Of a DNA stretch of 64,000 nucleotides, positions 19,037-28,370 are shown piece by piece. The notes beneath the pieces are model-generated. The model searched no databases and was not told where the DNA came from. It worked only from the letters and a program-made list of their open reading frames with translations. Positions within the stretch are counted from its first letter, which is position 1, and every line of letters begins with the position of its first letter. Made by a program: the position numbers and the translations under genes. This DNA is from Rhizobium sp. NLR16a (GTDB lineage Bacteria > Pseudomonadota > Alphaproteobacteria > Rhizobiales > Rhizobiaceae). Location: contig NZ_CP072865.1 of the NCBI RefSeq assembly GCF_017948245.1, forward strand, positions 3,249,501 to 3,313,500, written 5' to 3'.

Positions 19037-19134
19037 GATCGTCCTAAGCCCCTCTGACAAAAAGCCGTTTGCGTATTACCATTTCCGGATATAGTGACGT
19101 CACAACGCGTCACGACTCGGGGAAAGGGACCTCC

Positions 19135-20004
19135 ATGCTGCCACTCTTCGATATGATGATGCAGGCGCAGAACGGCGCGGCGATGGAAGCGATCGCCCGG
19201 CAATTCAACCTGGCGCAGGAACAGGCGACGAAGGCCATGGCGGCGCTGATGCCGGCCTTTTCCGCCGGCCTGAAGCGCAGCACCGGCAATCCTTACGATT
19301 TCGTCGGGCTGATGCAGGCCGTCGCCTCCGGCAATTACGCGCGATATTTCGAGGATATGAGCCGGGCCTTCACGCCGGAGGGCATTTCCGACGGCAACAA
19401 CATCCTTGCCCAGTTGTTCGGCTCCAAGGAGGTTTCGCGGGCGATCGCAGCCCAGGCCGCCCAGATGACCGGGATCGGACAGGACATCTACAAACAGATG
19501 CTGCCGGTGCTGGCCGACACGCTGATGGGCGGGCTCTTCAAGCAGACGACCGGCCAGATGGCCTCTCCTGTCAACCCCTTCGCCAACACGGCGATGGGCG
19601 AGAGCATTCAAAAATGGCTTGAGAGTACGGGCTTTGCGCCGAAGCCGAAGGCAGCCCCGGAGTCCAGCATTTTCGACAATCCCTTCACGCAGGCGATGCA
19701 ACTGATGTTTTCGATGCCGAAACAGCAACCGGCGCCTGCCCCGAACCCATTCCTCGACAATCCTTTCGCCAAGGCCTTCCAGGAGATGATGGCCGGGCTC
19801 GGCCAGCAACCGGCAGCCCAGCAGCCTACCGCGAAGACGCCGGAGGCTCCGAAGGAAGAGGCGAAGGTCAATGCCGACAGCTATGCGGAGATGTTGAACG
19901 CCATGTTCGACAGCGGGCTGGAAGTGCAGAAGAGCTACCAGAGGAATCTGGAGGCGATTTTCGAAACTTACCGGCCGAAGCCTTCGCCTGACCCTAAGAC
20001 ATAA
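19135..20004 (+). CDS. DUF937-family protein
   Basis: 289 residues from ATG 19135, chosen for the ribosome site GGAAAGGGA at 19121-19129; the frame is open further upstream without a better start. Alpha-helical N-terminal part (QFNLAQEQATKAMAALMPAFSAGL) looks like DUF937, a YidB-type domain; the C-terminal half is low-complexity Pro/Ala/Gln with repeated NPF motifs (DNPFTQAM, NPFLDNPFAKAF). Soluble, no signal peptide. Role unknown. Confidence 0.65.
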   Translation: MLPLFDMMMQAQNGAAMEAIARQFNLAQEQATKAMAALMPAFSAGLKRSTGNPYDFVGLMQAVASGNYARYFEDMSRAFTPEGISDGNNILAQLFGSKEVSRAIAAQAAQMTGIGQDIYKQMLPVLADTLMGGLFKQTTGQMASPVNPFANTAMGESIQKWLESTGFAPKPKAAPESSIFDNPFTQAMQLMFSMPKQQPAPAPNPFLDNPFAKAFQEMMAGLGQQPAAQQPTAKTPEAPKEEAKVNADSYAEMLNAMFDSGLEVQKSYQRNLEAIFETYRPKPSPDPKT

Positions 20005-20043
20005 AAAGACCCGGCGATGGCTGGGAAAGCCGATCGCCGGGTC
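20003..20043 (-). terminator. Strong hairpin terminator for the DUF1127 gene
   Basis: GACCCGGCGAT (20008-20018) and ATCGCCGGGTC (20033-20043) form a perfect 11-bp stem with an inner GGCT/AGCC pairing. On the reverse strand the stem is followed by TTTTT (complement of 20003-20007). It is placed to end transcription of the leftward gene at 20090 and may also act on the convergent gene ending at 20004. Confidence 0.75.
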
Positions 20044-20089
20044 AAGCGGCAGGGCTATTGGCTATCACCCTGCGGGGAAACTTGCGCTC

Positions 20090-20389
20090 CTACTCGTCGC
20101 AGGAACGGAAGAACTGCAGGCGCCAACGATTGCGCGCCGAACGCGTCAGATGTTCCGACGGATCCTCGAAAAACGTCGAGGCCAGGAACGCCGAGGTCAG
20201 ATCGGCCCTGGTGAGGCCGATATCTCTCAGCTGCGTATCATTCAGATCATGCAGCGCGTTGATCTCCATGCGATTGCGAAACACGCGAAAGAGGAAGGTC
20301 AACGGGGCGAGGCCTGCCGCCAGACGCTGGGAAAACGTCGGGGTAAGCTTGCCGCAGTCGAGTTCTAGTGTCCGGTCTGTCGTGTGCAT
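20090..20389 (-). CDS. DUF1127 domain small protein
   Basis: 99 residues from ATG 20389, preceded by AGGAGAG. An upstream extension of the open frame is rejected because of this ribosome site and because it lacks conservation-like composition. The C-terminal half contains the YjiS/DUF1127 motif ALHDLNDTQLRDIGLTRADL. Arg-rich DUF1127 proteins in rhizobia and Agrobacterium have been linked to RNA, phosphate and stress responses; which applies here is unknown. Divergent from a LysR gene. Confidence 0.75.
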   Translation of the reverse strand: MHTTDRTLELDCGKLTPTFSQRLAAGLAPLTFLFRVFRNRMEINALHDLNDTQLRDIGLTRADLTSAFLASTFFEDPSEHLTRSARNRWRLQFFRSCDE

Positions 20390-20593
20390 CGAACTCTCCT
20401 TTCTTTCGGGGCACGCAACAACCCACCCCTGCCGCGAGGTCGTGCGGAAGGGAGCAGGCTGAATTCGGCTCGGACAGGCAGGGTGTCTGTCCTTCACTTT
20501 GCTTGATTTGCATCCCGAAGATGCCAAAGACCTATTGATCAGTCCAACGAATGTTTCTAATGATTATCATCAGCTATCTTTATAGGTGAACCC

Positions 20594-21550
20594 ATGTCCG
20601 CGCCTCTTGATCTCGACCAGTTGCAGACTTTCATCGCCATCGTCGATTCCGGCAGCTTCACCAAGGCCGCCGACAGGGTCTACAAGACCCAATCCGCCGT
20701 CTCCATGCAGATGCGCCGTCTCGAAGAGCGCATCGGCAAGCAGCTGTTCATCAAGGACGGCCGCGGCAATCGGCTGACGGTCGAGGGTGAAAAACTGCTC
20801 AATTACGCCCGGCGCATCATCCGCCTCAACAATGAGGCGATCGCCGCCTTTGACGACAACAGGCTGGAGGGGACGCTACGCATCGGCACGCCGGACGATT
20901 ACGCCGACCGCTATATGCCTGAGATCATCGGCCGTTTTGCCAAGACGCATCCGAATGTCGAGCTTTACATCGTCTGCGAGCCGTCGATGGACCTTGCCGA
21001 GCGCATGCACAAGGGCGAGCTCGATATCGCCCTCGTCACCCACAATCCGCGCGAGCGCATGTCCGATGTGGTCAGAACCGAGCCGCTCTGCTGGGTCGGC
21101 TCGGCCAACCATCCGATCCGCGACGATGCGCCGGTGCCGCTAGCCGTTGGCCGCCGCGACTGCCAATGGCGCCAGCTTGCCTGCTCGGCGCTCGATGCCG
21201 TCGGGCGCGAGCACCAGATCCTGTTCACCAGCTGGTCCTGCACCGTCGTCGCCGCGGCCGTGCTTGCCGGTATGGCGGTCTCGGTGATGCCGGAATCGGC
21301 GCTGCGGACGGGCATGAAGGTGCTGAGCCAGGCCGACGGTTTCCCGGCGCTGCCGCCGGTGCAGATCGGCATCATGAAACGGCCTGGCGTCTCGCTGTCG
21401 CTGATGAACGCAATCACGGCCCATATCACTGCCTGCCTCGACAACATCACGCCGGCTGTCGTCGACGACGGGCTGGAAGCGGATGTCAAATCCGCCCAGG
21501 CGCGCCTTTATCCGCGGCTGAAGGCTGCCAATATGGTGCCGAGCTGGTAG
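20594..21550 (+). CDS. LysR-family transcriptional regulator
   Basis: 318 residues. LysR helix-turn-helix near 8-66 (LQTFIAIVDSGSFTKAADRV, SAVSMQMRRLEERIGKQLF) and substrate-binding domain (GTLRIGTPDDYADRYMPEII, GELDIALVTH). The sequence resembles the LrhA/HexA-type subgroup. Divergent from the DUF1127 gene across about 200 bp, so it may regulate that gene; inference only. Confidence 0.85.
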   Translation: MSAPLDLDQLQTFIAIVDSGSFTKAADRVYKTQSAVSMQMRRLEERIGKQLFIKDGRGNRLTVEGEKLLNYARRIIRLNNEAIAAFDDNRLEGTLRIGTPDDYADRYMPEIIGRFAKTHPNVELYIVCEPSMDLAERMHKGELDIALVTHNPRERMSDVVRTEPLCWVGSANHPIRDDAPVPLAVGRRDCQWRQLACSALDAVGREHQILFTSWSCTVVAAAVLAGMAVSVMPESALRTGMKVLSQADGFPALPPVQIGIMKRPGVSLSLMNAITAHITACLDNITPAVVDDGLEADVKSAQARLYPRLKAANMVPSW

Positions 21551-21556
21551 AAGGCC

Positions 21557-22189
21557 TCAGGCGACGCTCGCGGCAAAAAGGGAGGCCCGGATGACGCGTT
21601 TCCACTCGCCGAGCATGCGCTGCGCTATGGCCTCTTCGCTGACGGCCGCAAGTCGGATGACGGCGCCGATCAGGTGGCTAAAAAGGTAAGTGCGCGCGAA
21701 CATTTCCTCGTCGCAACGGTCGGGAGCCAACCGGCGTACAGCGTCATCGAAGATACCAGCGACGCGACCGCTATGCTCGATATTCAGCCGAAGCAGATCC
21801 TGATCGGTTTCGGTTCCCATCCAGACGCCGAGATAAACGGGATCGTCGCGATAGGATTCGTAGTACCAGTCGATGGTGGCGCAGACGAGATCGAGGGCCT
21901 GGTCGAGGGACTGCACGTCGCTGAACATCGCCGCCGTCTTCGCCTGAATCGCCGAAGCGTGCTGGTCGAACAGGGCTTTGACGATCGCCGCCTTCTCCGG
22001 GAAATACTGGTAAACCGAGCCGATCGGCACCTTGGCGGCGACCGCGAGCTCCGTCATCCGCATGGCGCTGACGCCCTTTTGGGCGATTATCTTGGCGGCG
22101 GCAGCGAGGATAAGATCCAGCCTCTGGATGCTACGCTCCTGCTTCGGCTTCCTGCGCAAGCCGATGCGATCCATGCTTTCCGCGCCCAT
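21557..22189 (-). CDS. TetR-family transcriptional regulator
   Basis: 210 residues; the start may instead be the ATG at 22174 (MDRIGLRRKP), which has GGAAAGC before it. TetR helix-turn-helix: LILAAAAKIIAQKGVSAMRM then VPIGSVYQYFPEKAAIVKAL near 25-70. The C-terminal ligand domain is variable. Convergent with the LysR gene at 20594 (6 bp apart). No adjacent divergent target is obvious, so ligand and target are unknown. Confidence 0.85.
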   Translation of the reverse strand: MGAESMDRIGLRRKPKQERSIQRLDLILAAAAKIIAQKGVSAMRMTELAVAAKVPIGSVYQYFPEKAAIVKALFDQHASAIQAKTAAMFSDVQSLDQALDLVCATIDWYYESYRDDPVYLGVWMGTETDQDLLRLNIEHSGRVAGIFDDAVRRLAPDRCDEEMFARTYLFSHLIGAVIRLAAVSEEAIAQRMLGEWKRVIRASLFAASVA

Positions 22190-22416
22190 GTCGTTCCCAT
22201 TCTTATTGTTTCGCGGCGCAGGCTATCTACCACCACCGCGTCGAGCGGATATGACATGCAAGCCTTCATCAGCGGTAAATGGAAACGCTCAGATTTTAAC
22301 GATAGGCAAACGCGTGAGAAATCAGGCTCCTAGGCCGCATTGCTCTGATTGACGAGGGCGCAAAAAACGTCAGATAGTTGTAAAATCCGGCAGATTGCCG
22401 CCTGCGCACATCGCCG

Positions 22417-22833
22417 TCAGCCCATCGCCATCCAGATGGCGAGCCAACCCCACATGGCTGCAAGCACCAGATAACCGGCAGCAAAGATCGGGCTGCGGTA
22501 ACTGAGATCATTGCTGGTGACGTGAATGGCGGCATGAGCGTAACGCAGAGCGACGAAGAGCCAGGCGAGGCCGAGGGCGACAAGATTGTCGGCCTCGGCG
22601 ATATAGAGAAGAATGCAGCAGGGGTAAAAGAGTACAGGCAATTCGAACTGGTTGGCGAGGCAATTCTTGACGACAAGGCTTTCGGCGGGTTCGTCACGAT
22701 TTTCGCGATAGTCCTGTTTGCGGATCTTTCCGACCCGCACCATTTTCCCGCGTCTCAGGCCAAGAAGCGCGTAGAGACCATAGACCAGGGCCACATGGGC
22801 AAGGAGTGGCCAGAAGATTTCATAGCCGGTCAT
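22417..22833 (-). CDS. MAPEG family membrane protein
   Basis: 138 residues from ATG 22833 (MTGYEIFWPL). Four hydrophobic segments. Family motifs are NQFELPVLFYPCCILLY and LRYAHAAIHVTSND, as in bacterial MAPEG (membrane-associated eicosanoid and glutathione metabolism) proteins. Probably an inner-membrane protein with possible glutathione-dependent activity; the bacterial role is not known. Lies downstream of the SDR gene on the same strand with about 105 bp between. Confidence 0.8.
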   Translation of the reverse strand: MTGYEIFWPLLAHVALVYGLYALLGLRRGKMVRVGKIRKQDYRENRDEPAESLVVKNCLANQFELPVLFYPCCILLYIAEADNLVALGLAWLFVALRYAHAAIHVTSNDLSYRSPIFAAGYLVLAAMWGWLAIWMAMG

Positions 22834-22938
22834 GATCGCCACTTCCTTTCCGCTTTATATGCCGTTGGCAGCATTAGCGGAAAGGATAAGCGGATGCCAG
22901 CGGCTCGCCGCTGTGCAACCGCAAACCCGATATTGTCT

Positions 22939-23694
22939 TCACACCTGGGCGCTGCCGCCATCGACGAAGAGTTCGGCACCGCTGACGAAGCTGGAATCCT
23001 CCGAGGCAAGGAAGAGTGCGGCAGCGGCAACTTCCTCGGCGCGACCGACCCTGCCCATAGGCACCTGGGCTGCCAAGGCGTCGAGCAAGCCCTGCTGCTG
23101 CGTTGGGTCCTTGCCCGCCAATTCGACCAGTCCAGTCGTTTCCGTCGGGCCAGGACTAAGCGTGTTGATCCGAATGCCGCGATCCTTCAAGTCGAGGATC
23201 CAGTTGCGCGCAAAGCTGCGCAAGGCGGCTTTCGATGCGGCGTAAACGCTGAAGGCGGGTGTGCCGGTCGAGCCTGCGGTCGATCCCGTCAAGATGATCG
23301 ATGATCCTGGCGAGAGCAGCGGCAAGGCCTTCTGCACCGTAAAGAGAACCCCCTTCACGTTCCGATCGAACGTGTCGTCATACTGCTCTTCAGTGATTTC
23401 GCCGAGGGGCAACATGGAGCCGCCACCCGCGTTGACGAAGAGCACGTCAATTTTCCCGGATTCTGCCTTCACCCGTTCATAGAGGCGATCGAGGTCGGCG
23501 AGATTGGCTGAATCCGCCTGAATTCCCACAACCTCGCCGCCTATCTCAGCGATTGCTGCATCGAGAACATCCTTGCGGCGACCCGTGATAAAGACCCGGG
23601 CGCCCTCGGCTACGAAGCGCTTGGCCGTTGCAAGGCCGATGCCCGAAGTGGCGCCCGTGATAACCGCAATCTTTGCGTTCAGTCGTTGTGTCAT
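22939..23694 (-). CDS. Short-chain dehydrogenase/reductase
   Basis: 251 residues from ATG 23694 ([20 protein letters not shown]). Rossmann motif [12 protein letters not shown] structural motif (LFVNAGGG), catalytic Ser in [14 protein letters not shown] with Tyr and Lys, and the C-terminal substrate loop LSPGPTET. Classical SDR; NADP(H) preference suggested by the Arg residues after the second strand (FITGRRKD). Divergent from a LysR gene (23786) that probably controls it, an arrangement common for SDR/LysR pairs. Confidence 0.9.
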   Translation of the reverse strand: MTQRLNAKIAVITGATSGIGLATAKRFVAEGARVFITGRRKDVLDAAIAEIGGEVVGIQADSANLADLDRLYERVKAESGKIDVLFVNAGGGSMLPLGEITEEQYDDTFDRNVKGVLFTVQKALPLLSPGSSIILTGSTAGSTGTPAFSVYAASKAALRSFARNWILDLKDRGIRINTLSPGPTETTGLVELAGKDPTQQQGLLDALAAQVPMGRVGRAEEVAAAALFLASEDSSFVSGAELFVDGGSAQV

Positions 23695-23785
23695 TGTCGT
23701 CTCCTTGGTTCGACTGAAGCTGAGATATGGACGAAAGCATCGTTGCGGAATAGAAAGAGTTGAAAGCCATTGTTTCAGGAATGAA

Positions 23786-24703
23786 ATGACAAAGTTTCCC
23801 GATTTCGAGGGTCTTGCGATGTTTGCGAAGGTCGCGGAAGAGCGTTCCTTCCTTCGGGCTGCGCAGACGCTCGGCGTGTCGGTGCCGACCGTTTCGCGGG
23901 CCGTCAGCCGTCTTGAGCACAGACTCGGCGCCAGGCTCTTCAACCGGACGTCCCGGCAGCTGGCGTTGACCGAATTCGGCCTGCGACTGGTCGATAGCGC
24001 CGCACGAATCTATGCCGAGGCCGAGAGGGCGGAGGACGCTGCCCGGGAGATTGCCACCCGGCCGAAGGGTCTCATCAGGCTTGCCGCACCGATGGCCTTC
24101 GGGACGCGCTGGCTTGCCCCGGTCCTGCCTGATTTTTTCGAGCGCTTTCCGGAGATTTCCATCGACCTGCACATGAGCGATGCCGTCGTCGATATCGTGG
24201 GAGAGGGTTTTGATGCCGCGCTCAGAATCGCAGTACTGCCGGATTCGTCCTTGGTCGCGCGAAGGCTGACGCCGGTGGATCGCTTCATTCTCGCTGCACC
24301 CGCATATCTCGACCGGTACGGCGTGCCGGAACATCCGCGCGACCTAGCGGCTCACCATTGCCTGGGATACGCCTATAGGGCGCGACAGGATGTCTGGCGC
24401 CTGCGCAACAGTGAAGGCAAGGAGGAGGTCATCGTGCCAAGTGGCTCTCTCAAGGCCACAAATTCGCAAGCCTTGGTGCCAATGGCGCTAAGCGGCCTCG
24501 GGATCATCGAACTTCCGGAGTTTCTCGCGCATGACTATCTGATAGACGGCCGGCTGAAGCCGATTCTTCCCGACTGGACACTGCCGACCGGCGCACTGTA
24601 TTTCGTCACACCTTCCGCGCGGAACCGGCCAGCGAAGGTCGAGGTACTTTCCGATTTCATGATGGCGAGACTGTCAAATCCGGTTTGGCGGCGAAGGAGC
24701 TGA
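23786..24703 (+). CDS. LysR-family transcriptional regulator
   Basis: 305 residues from ATG 23786 ([19 protein letters not shown]). Helix-turn-helix [27 protein letters not shown] region and effector domain ([45 protein letters not shown]). Same CrgA-like subgroup as the gene at 13426. The 91-bp spacer to the divergent SDR gene is the likely operator region. Confidence 0.87.
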   Translation: MTKFPDFEGLAMFAKVAEERSFLRAAQTLGVSVPTVSRAVSRLEHRLGARLFNRTSRQLALTEFGLRLVDSAARIYAEAERAEDAAREIATRPKGLIRLAAPMAFGTRWLAPVLPDFFERFPEISIDLHMSDAVVDIVGEGFDAALRIAVLPDSSLVARRLTPVDRFILAAPAYLDRYGVPEHPRDLAAHHCLGYAYRARQDVWRLRNSEGKEEVIVPSGSLKATNSQALVPMALSGLGIIELPEFLAHDYLIDGRLKPILPDWTLPTGALYFVTPSARNRPAKVEVLSDFMMARLSNPVWRRRS

Positions 24704-24711
24704 TAGCCACT

Positions 24712-25266
24712 TCAGTCCTGGCGTGGCGACAGCCAACGGGCAATTGCAAGCCGGGCCGCGACGATGAAGCAGATAGCGAGGCTTGCGAATTTCAACCGCG
24801 TCATCCACGGCAGCACGTGCATTGCAAGACCTGCGGACGCGCTGTTGCCGAAGGCAATCAGACTGGAAATGTTCTCGCCGTAGTCGGAGATGCCGTAGAT
24901 GAAAGGCAGCAGAGAGATCGCCTTGGCTATGAGCGGATGAAGTGACCGGCCGAACCACGAGCCGACGGGACCAAGCCCGAGGAAGACGACGAACAGCAGC
25001 GCCGTCAGCAATGCCGGAAAGATCAGCTCCGGCCCGAAATACATGGCGCTGAGCAGTTTGGCCGCCGTCTTATTTTCATCGAGCAGCTTCTGCATGTGGA
25101 AGACGGTCGATTCGTCGTAGCCGGCGAAGTAGGTGTCGAGCACCGCCTGCCCGGTTTCGTGCTTGAAAGGCACGACGAAGCCGAAGGTCGTCCAGGCGAG
25201 CACGGCAAGGCAAAGGGCGGCGAGCAGCGCGACGATCCAGAGCGGAATTGCGCTGCCCGCCTTCAT
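24712..25266 (-). CDS. Hypothetical membrane protein with four predicted helices
   Basis: 184 residues. Hydrophobic stretches at about 8-32, 80-102, 112-130 and 150-172, with a polar loop (FKHETGQAVLDTYFAGYDESTVFHMQ) after the first. No catalytic motif. Located 2 bp after the guaB stop on the same strand, so probably co-transcribed with guaB. Function unknown. Confidence 0.6.
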   Translation of the reverse strand: MKAGSAIPLWIVALLAALCLAVLAWTTFGFVVPFKHETGQAVLDTYFAGYDESTVFHMQKLLDENKTAAKLLSAMYFGPELIFPALLTALLFVVFLGLGPVGSWFGRSLHPLIAKAISLLPFIYGISDYGENISSLIAFGNSASAGLAMHVLPWMTRLKFASLAICFIVAARLAIARWLSPRQD

Positions 25267-25268
25267 GA

Positions 25269-26753
25269 TCAGAGGCCGGCGCCCGGATAATTCGGGCTCT
25301 CGCGGGTGATCGTCACGTCATGGGCGTGGCTTTCGCGAAGGCCGGCGCCGGAGATGCGCACAAAGGTGGCGCGCTCCTGGAAATCCTTCAGGTCCTTGCC
25401 GCCAACATAACCCATGGCCGCCTTGAGACCGCCGGCGAGCTGGTGGACGACGGCCGAGACCGGTCCCTTGTACGGCACCTGGCCCTCGATGCCTTCGGGC
25501 ACGAGCTTCAGCGTGTCGCGCACCTCAGCCTGGAAATAACGATCGGCCGAACCGCGGGCCATGGCGCCGACGGAGCCCATGCCACGATAGGCCTTGAAGG
25601 AACGGCCCTGGTAAAGATAAACCTCGCCCGGGCTCTCGTCGGTGCCGGCGAGCAGCGAGCCGATCATGACGGCAGAAGCACCGGCGGCGATCGCCTTGGC
25701 AAGGTCGCCGGAGAATTTGATGCCGCCGTCGGCGATGACGGGCACATCCTGATCCTGGGCGGCCTGGACGGCCGACATGATGGCGGCGAGCTGCGGAACG
25801 CCGACGCCGGCGACAATGCGCGTCGTGCAGATCGAACCCGGGCCGATGCCGACCTTGACGGCGTCGGCGCCGGCATCGATCAGCGCTCTGGTGCCGTCAT
25901 AGGTGGCGACGTTGCCGGCCATGATCCTGACCGAGTTGGAAAGCTTCTTGACCCGGGCGACAGCATCGAGAACACGCTGCGAATGGCCATGGGCGGTATC
26001 GACGACCAAAAGGTCGACGCCGGCCTCGATCAGGCGTTCGGCCCGCTCGAAGCCGTCATCGCCGACGCTGATGGCGGCGGCGGCGCGAAGCCTGCCCTGC
26101 GCATCCTTGGAGGCGTTCGGGTTCAGCTGCGACTTCTCGATATCCTTGACGGTGATGAGGCCGACGCAGCGGCCTTCGGCGTCGACGACCAGCAGCTTCT
26201 CAATGCGATGCGAGTGCAGCAGGCGCTTGGCTTCCTGCTGATCGACGCTCTCCTTGACCGTGACCAGATTGTCCTTGGTCATCAGCTCATGGATCTTCTG
26301 CTCCGGATCCGAGGCGAAGCGGACGTCGCGGTTGGTGAGGATGCCGACGAGGCGGCCGGACTTCTCGACGACCGGGATGCCGGAGATGCCATGCGATTTC
26401 ATCAGGGAGAGCGCTTCGGCAAGCTTCGCCTCCGGGCCGATGGTGACCGGATTGACGACCATGCCGCTTTCGAACTTCTTCACCTGGCGGACCTCTTCGG
26501 CCTGCTCGATCGGCGTCAGGTTGCGGTGGATGACGCCGAGGCCGCCGGCCTGGGCCATGGCGATCGCCAGCCGGCTCTCGGTGACGGTATCCATGGCCGA
26601 AGAGAGGATCGGGATGTTGAGATCGAAGTCGCGGGCGATGCGGGTTGCGATATTCGTCTGGCCGGGCATGACCTCGGAATGGCCGGGCTGCAGCAGCACG
26701 TCGTCGAAGGTAAGCGCGTCCGCGCCGGTTGCCGTTTCAATGATGCGGGCCAT
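25269..26753 (-). CDS. guaB: Inosine-5'-monophosphate dehydrogenase
   Basis: 494 residues from ATG 26753 (an in-frame TTG two codons upstream is less likely; AGGA sits 8 bp before the ATG). Oxidises IMP to XMP, the first committed step of GMP synthesis. TIM barrel with an inserted pair of CBS domains (about 90-205), catalytic loop [17 protein letters not shown] with the nucleophile Cys, flap [10 protein letters not shown]. Full length. First gene before the small membrane protein at 24712. Confidence 0.95.
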   Translation of the reverse strand: MARIIETATGADALTFDDVLLQPGHSEVMPGQTNIATRIARDFDLNIPILSSAMDTVTESRLAIAMAQAGGLGVIHRNLTPIEQAEEVRQVKKFESGMVVNPVTIGPEAKLAEALSLMKSHGISGIPVVEKSGRLVGILTNRDVRFASDPEQKIHELMTKDNLVTVKESVDQQEAKRLLHSHRIEKLLVVDAEGRCVGLITVKDIEKSQLNPNASKDAQGRLRAAAAISVGDDGFERAERLIEAGVDLLVVDTAHGHSQRVLDAVARVKKLSNSVRIMAGNVATYDGTRALIDAGADAVKVGIGPGSICTTRIVAGVGVPQLAAIMSAVQAAQDQDVPVIADGGIKFSGDLAKAIAAGASAVMIGSLLAGTDESPGEVYLYQGRSFKAYRGMGSVGAMARGSADRYFQAEVRDTLKLVPEGIEGQVPYKGPVSAVVHQLAGGLKAAMGYVGGKDLKDFQERATFVRISGAGLRESHAHDVTITRESPNYPGAGL

Positions 26754-26880
26754 GGCCAAATTCCTTCAGTTAAGAAAATGCAACCCGTCCCGGAAACGAA
26801 TCGTCCGCCCCGGCGGTGTGCATGAGTTGCTTGGAAGTTGGCGAGGGCTGGTAACACGTCTATGACAGGAAGGAAATAGC

Positions 26881-26903
26881 AAAAAGCCCGGCGTGGCCGC
26901 CGG
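26881..26903 (-). terminator. Hairpin terminator for the MBL-fold gene
   Basis: CCGGCG (26888-26893) and CGCCGG (26898-26903) form a perfect stem with loop TGGC. On the reverse strand it is followed by GGCTTTTT. Placed to stop leftward transcription coming from 27136-28128 before guaB. Confidence 0.65.
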
Positions 26904-26989
26904 ATCGTCATGGGAGCCATGCATCTACCGCATCGGCCCGAAAATCGGAATCGATTTCGGAAAGCACGATGCGTAGATTCAAAGTGTTA

Positions 26990-27130
26990 CAGCGTCCCTT
27001 GCGCGTCTGCCAAGACGCGCGGCGCGGGAAAGCGCATCGCGTCAAACTTCATTCATGCGATGCGCTTTAGCTCTTTGTTTTTACGCATGTCGTTATCCCG
27101 GAACCGCTACACACTTCCGGACGACATGCG
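26990..27130. repeat. Mosaic of three intergenic palindromes
   Basis: Part of a 380-bp gene-free stretch (26754-27135). Three hairpins follow each other: GCGCGTCT/AGACGCGC (27001-27020), GCGCATCGC/GCGATGCGC (27032-27065) and CGCATGTCGT/ACGACATGCG (27084-27130, with an inner CCGGAA/TTCCGG). The reversed GTAAAAACAAAGAG-type core lies between the last two. The same core appears at 6915, and the arrangement looks like a rhizobial intergenic mosaic element. Function unknown. Confidence 0.65.
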
Positions 27131-27135
27131 GTAGA

Positions 27136-28128
27136 TCAAATGTCGAACTGATAGGTCTTCGCCACGAAGCGATAGCCGCCATCCTGCCTTTCGGCGAAAC
27201 CGACCGCGGGGAACGGCATGTGGTAACCGAGGAAGGCGATCTTGTCGGTGGCGATCATGTCGAAAACCTTGCGGCGGCTGGCCGCCGCCTGCGCCTTGTC
27301 CATATCGAAGCGCACTTCCCAATCCGGGCGCAGCAGCGACAGAATATAGTGGTTGGCCGTATCGCCTGTCAGCACCAGGCGCTTGCCCTCGGATTCCACA
27401 TGGAACACCATGTGGCCCGGGCTGTGACCCGCGGCCAGCATCGCCGTCATGCCGGGCGCAATGCTGTCACCGTCCTTGATGAAGATGGCTTTTTCGACGA
27501 GCGGCGTCAGGTTGGCAAGCACGGCCTTGTGGCCGCCTTCGGCGGGCGTGCCTTCGCGTGATTTGCTCGACCAGAAATCATATTCGGCCTGACCGATGAC
27601 ATAGCGGGCATTCTTGAAGGCGGCTGCGCCATTTTCCATGAGACCGCCGATATGATCGCCGTGCAGATGGGTGAGCGCCACGAGGGTGACGTCGTCGGCC
27701 GAGTATCCTGCGGCTTTCAAGCCTTCGGCAAGCCGGCCGGCGCCACGCGCCCGCCCCGCTGCACCGAAGCCGGTATCGACAAGAATGACATCCGCGCCGG
27801 TATCGATGAGGGCAGGCGTATAGCCGCTCAGGAGCTTGTCGGCCGGCAGGAAGTTTGCAGTCAGCAATGCCTTGACCGTCTCGGGATCCTGATTGGTGCC
27901 GTAGGTTTCATAGGGTTTTTCGGAGATGTTGATGCCATCGCGCACCACTGTGAATTTATAGGAACCGAGCTTGAATTGATCGATCTCGGGCAAAGGCATT
28001 GCATTCATATTGCTGCTTTCTCCAGTCGCGGCCGCCACGGCCTTCTCTCTTAAAATCACCGGCGCAGCCAGCAGCCCGAGGCCTGTGGCAAAAAACGTGC
28101 GCCGCCTTATTGGCGTTGAGATTGCCAT
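27136..28128 (-). CDS. Exported metallo-beta-lactamase-fold hydrolase
   Basis: 330 residues from ATG 28128 (MAISTPIRRRTFFATG). Twin-arginine signal (RRRTFFATGLGLLAAPVIL). Zinc motif THLHGDHIGG near residue 145-155, then further ligands in AAGHSPGHMVFH and TGDTANH. Similar to periplasmic MBL hydrolases of the quorum-quenching lactonase / YtnP-type group; the substrate is not predictable. Divergent from an MFS exporter across about 240 bp. Confidence 0.85.
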   Translation of the reverse strand: MAISTPIRRRTFFATGLGLLAAPVILREKAVAAATGESSNMNAMPLPEIDQFKLGSYKFTVVRDGINISEKPYETYGTNQDPETVKALLTANFLPADKLLSGYTPALIDTGADVILVDTGFGAAGRARGAGRLAEGLKAAGYSADDVTLVALTHLHGDHIGGLMENGAAAFKNARYVIGQAEYDFWSSKSREGTPAEGGHKAVLANLTPLVEKAIFIKDGDSIAPGMTAMLAAGHSPGHMVFHVESEGKRLVLTGDTANHYILSLLRPDWEVRFDMDKAQAAASRRKVFDMIATDKIAFLGYHMPFPAVGFAERQDGGYRFVAKTYQFDI

Positions 28129-28370
28129 GTCCACTCCCCTTTGATGCGCGGCGCGCCATCGCGCCGACCCGACGATCTGGCCGTATTTCCTGCCCGGGTA
28201 GGTGAACATAGGTCAATGTTGATAGGGAAGGATGTCGGGCAAGCCATCTCACGCAGACGTGAACCAAACGTTCCATCGAAGCGGATTGAAGGATTGGCAG
28301 GCCCGGGAAGTGAGTCTACACAGCAAATGCCTTTCCTGCTCCAATCCGCAGCCTATCAAGGCTCCCGCCT

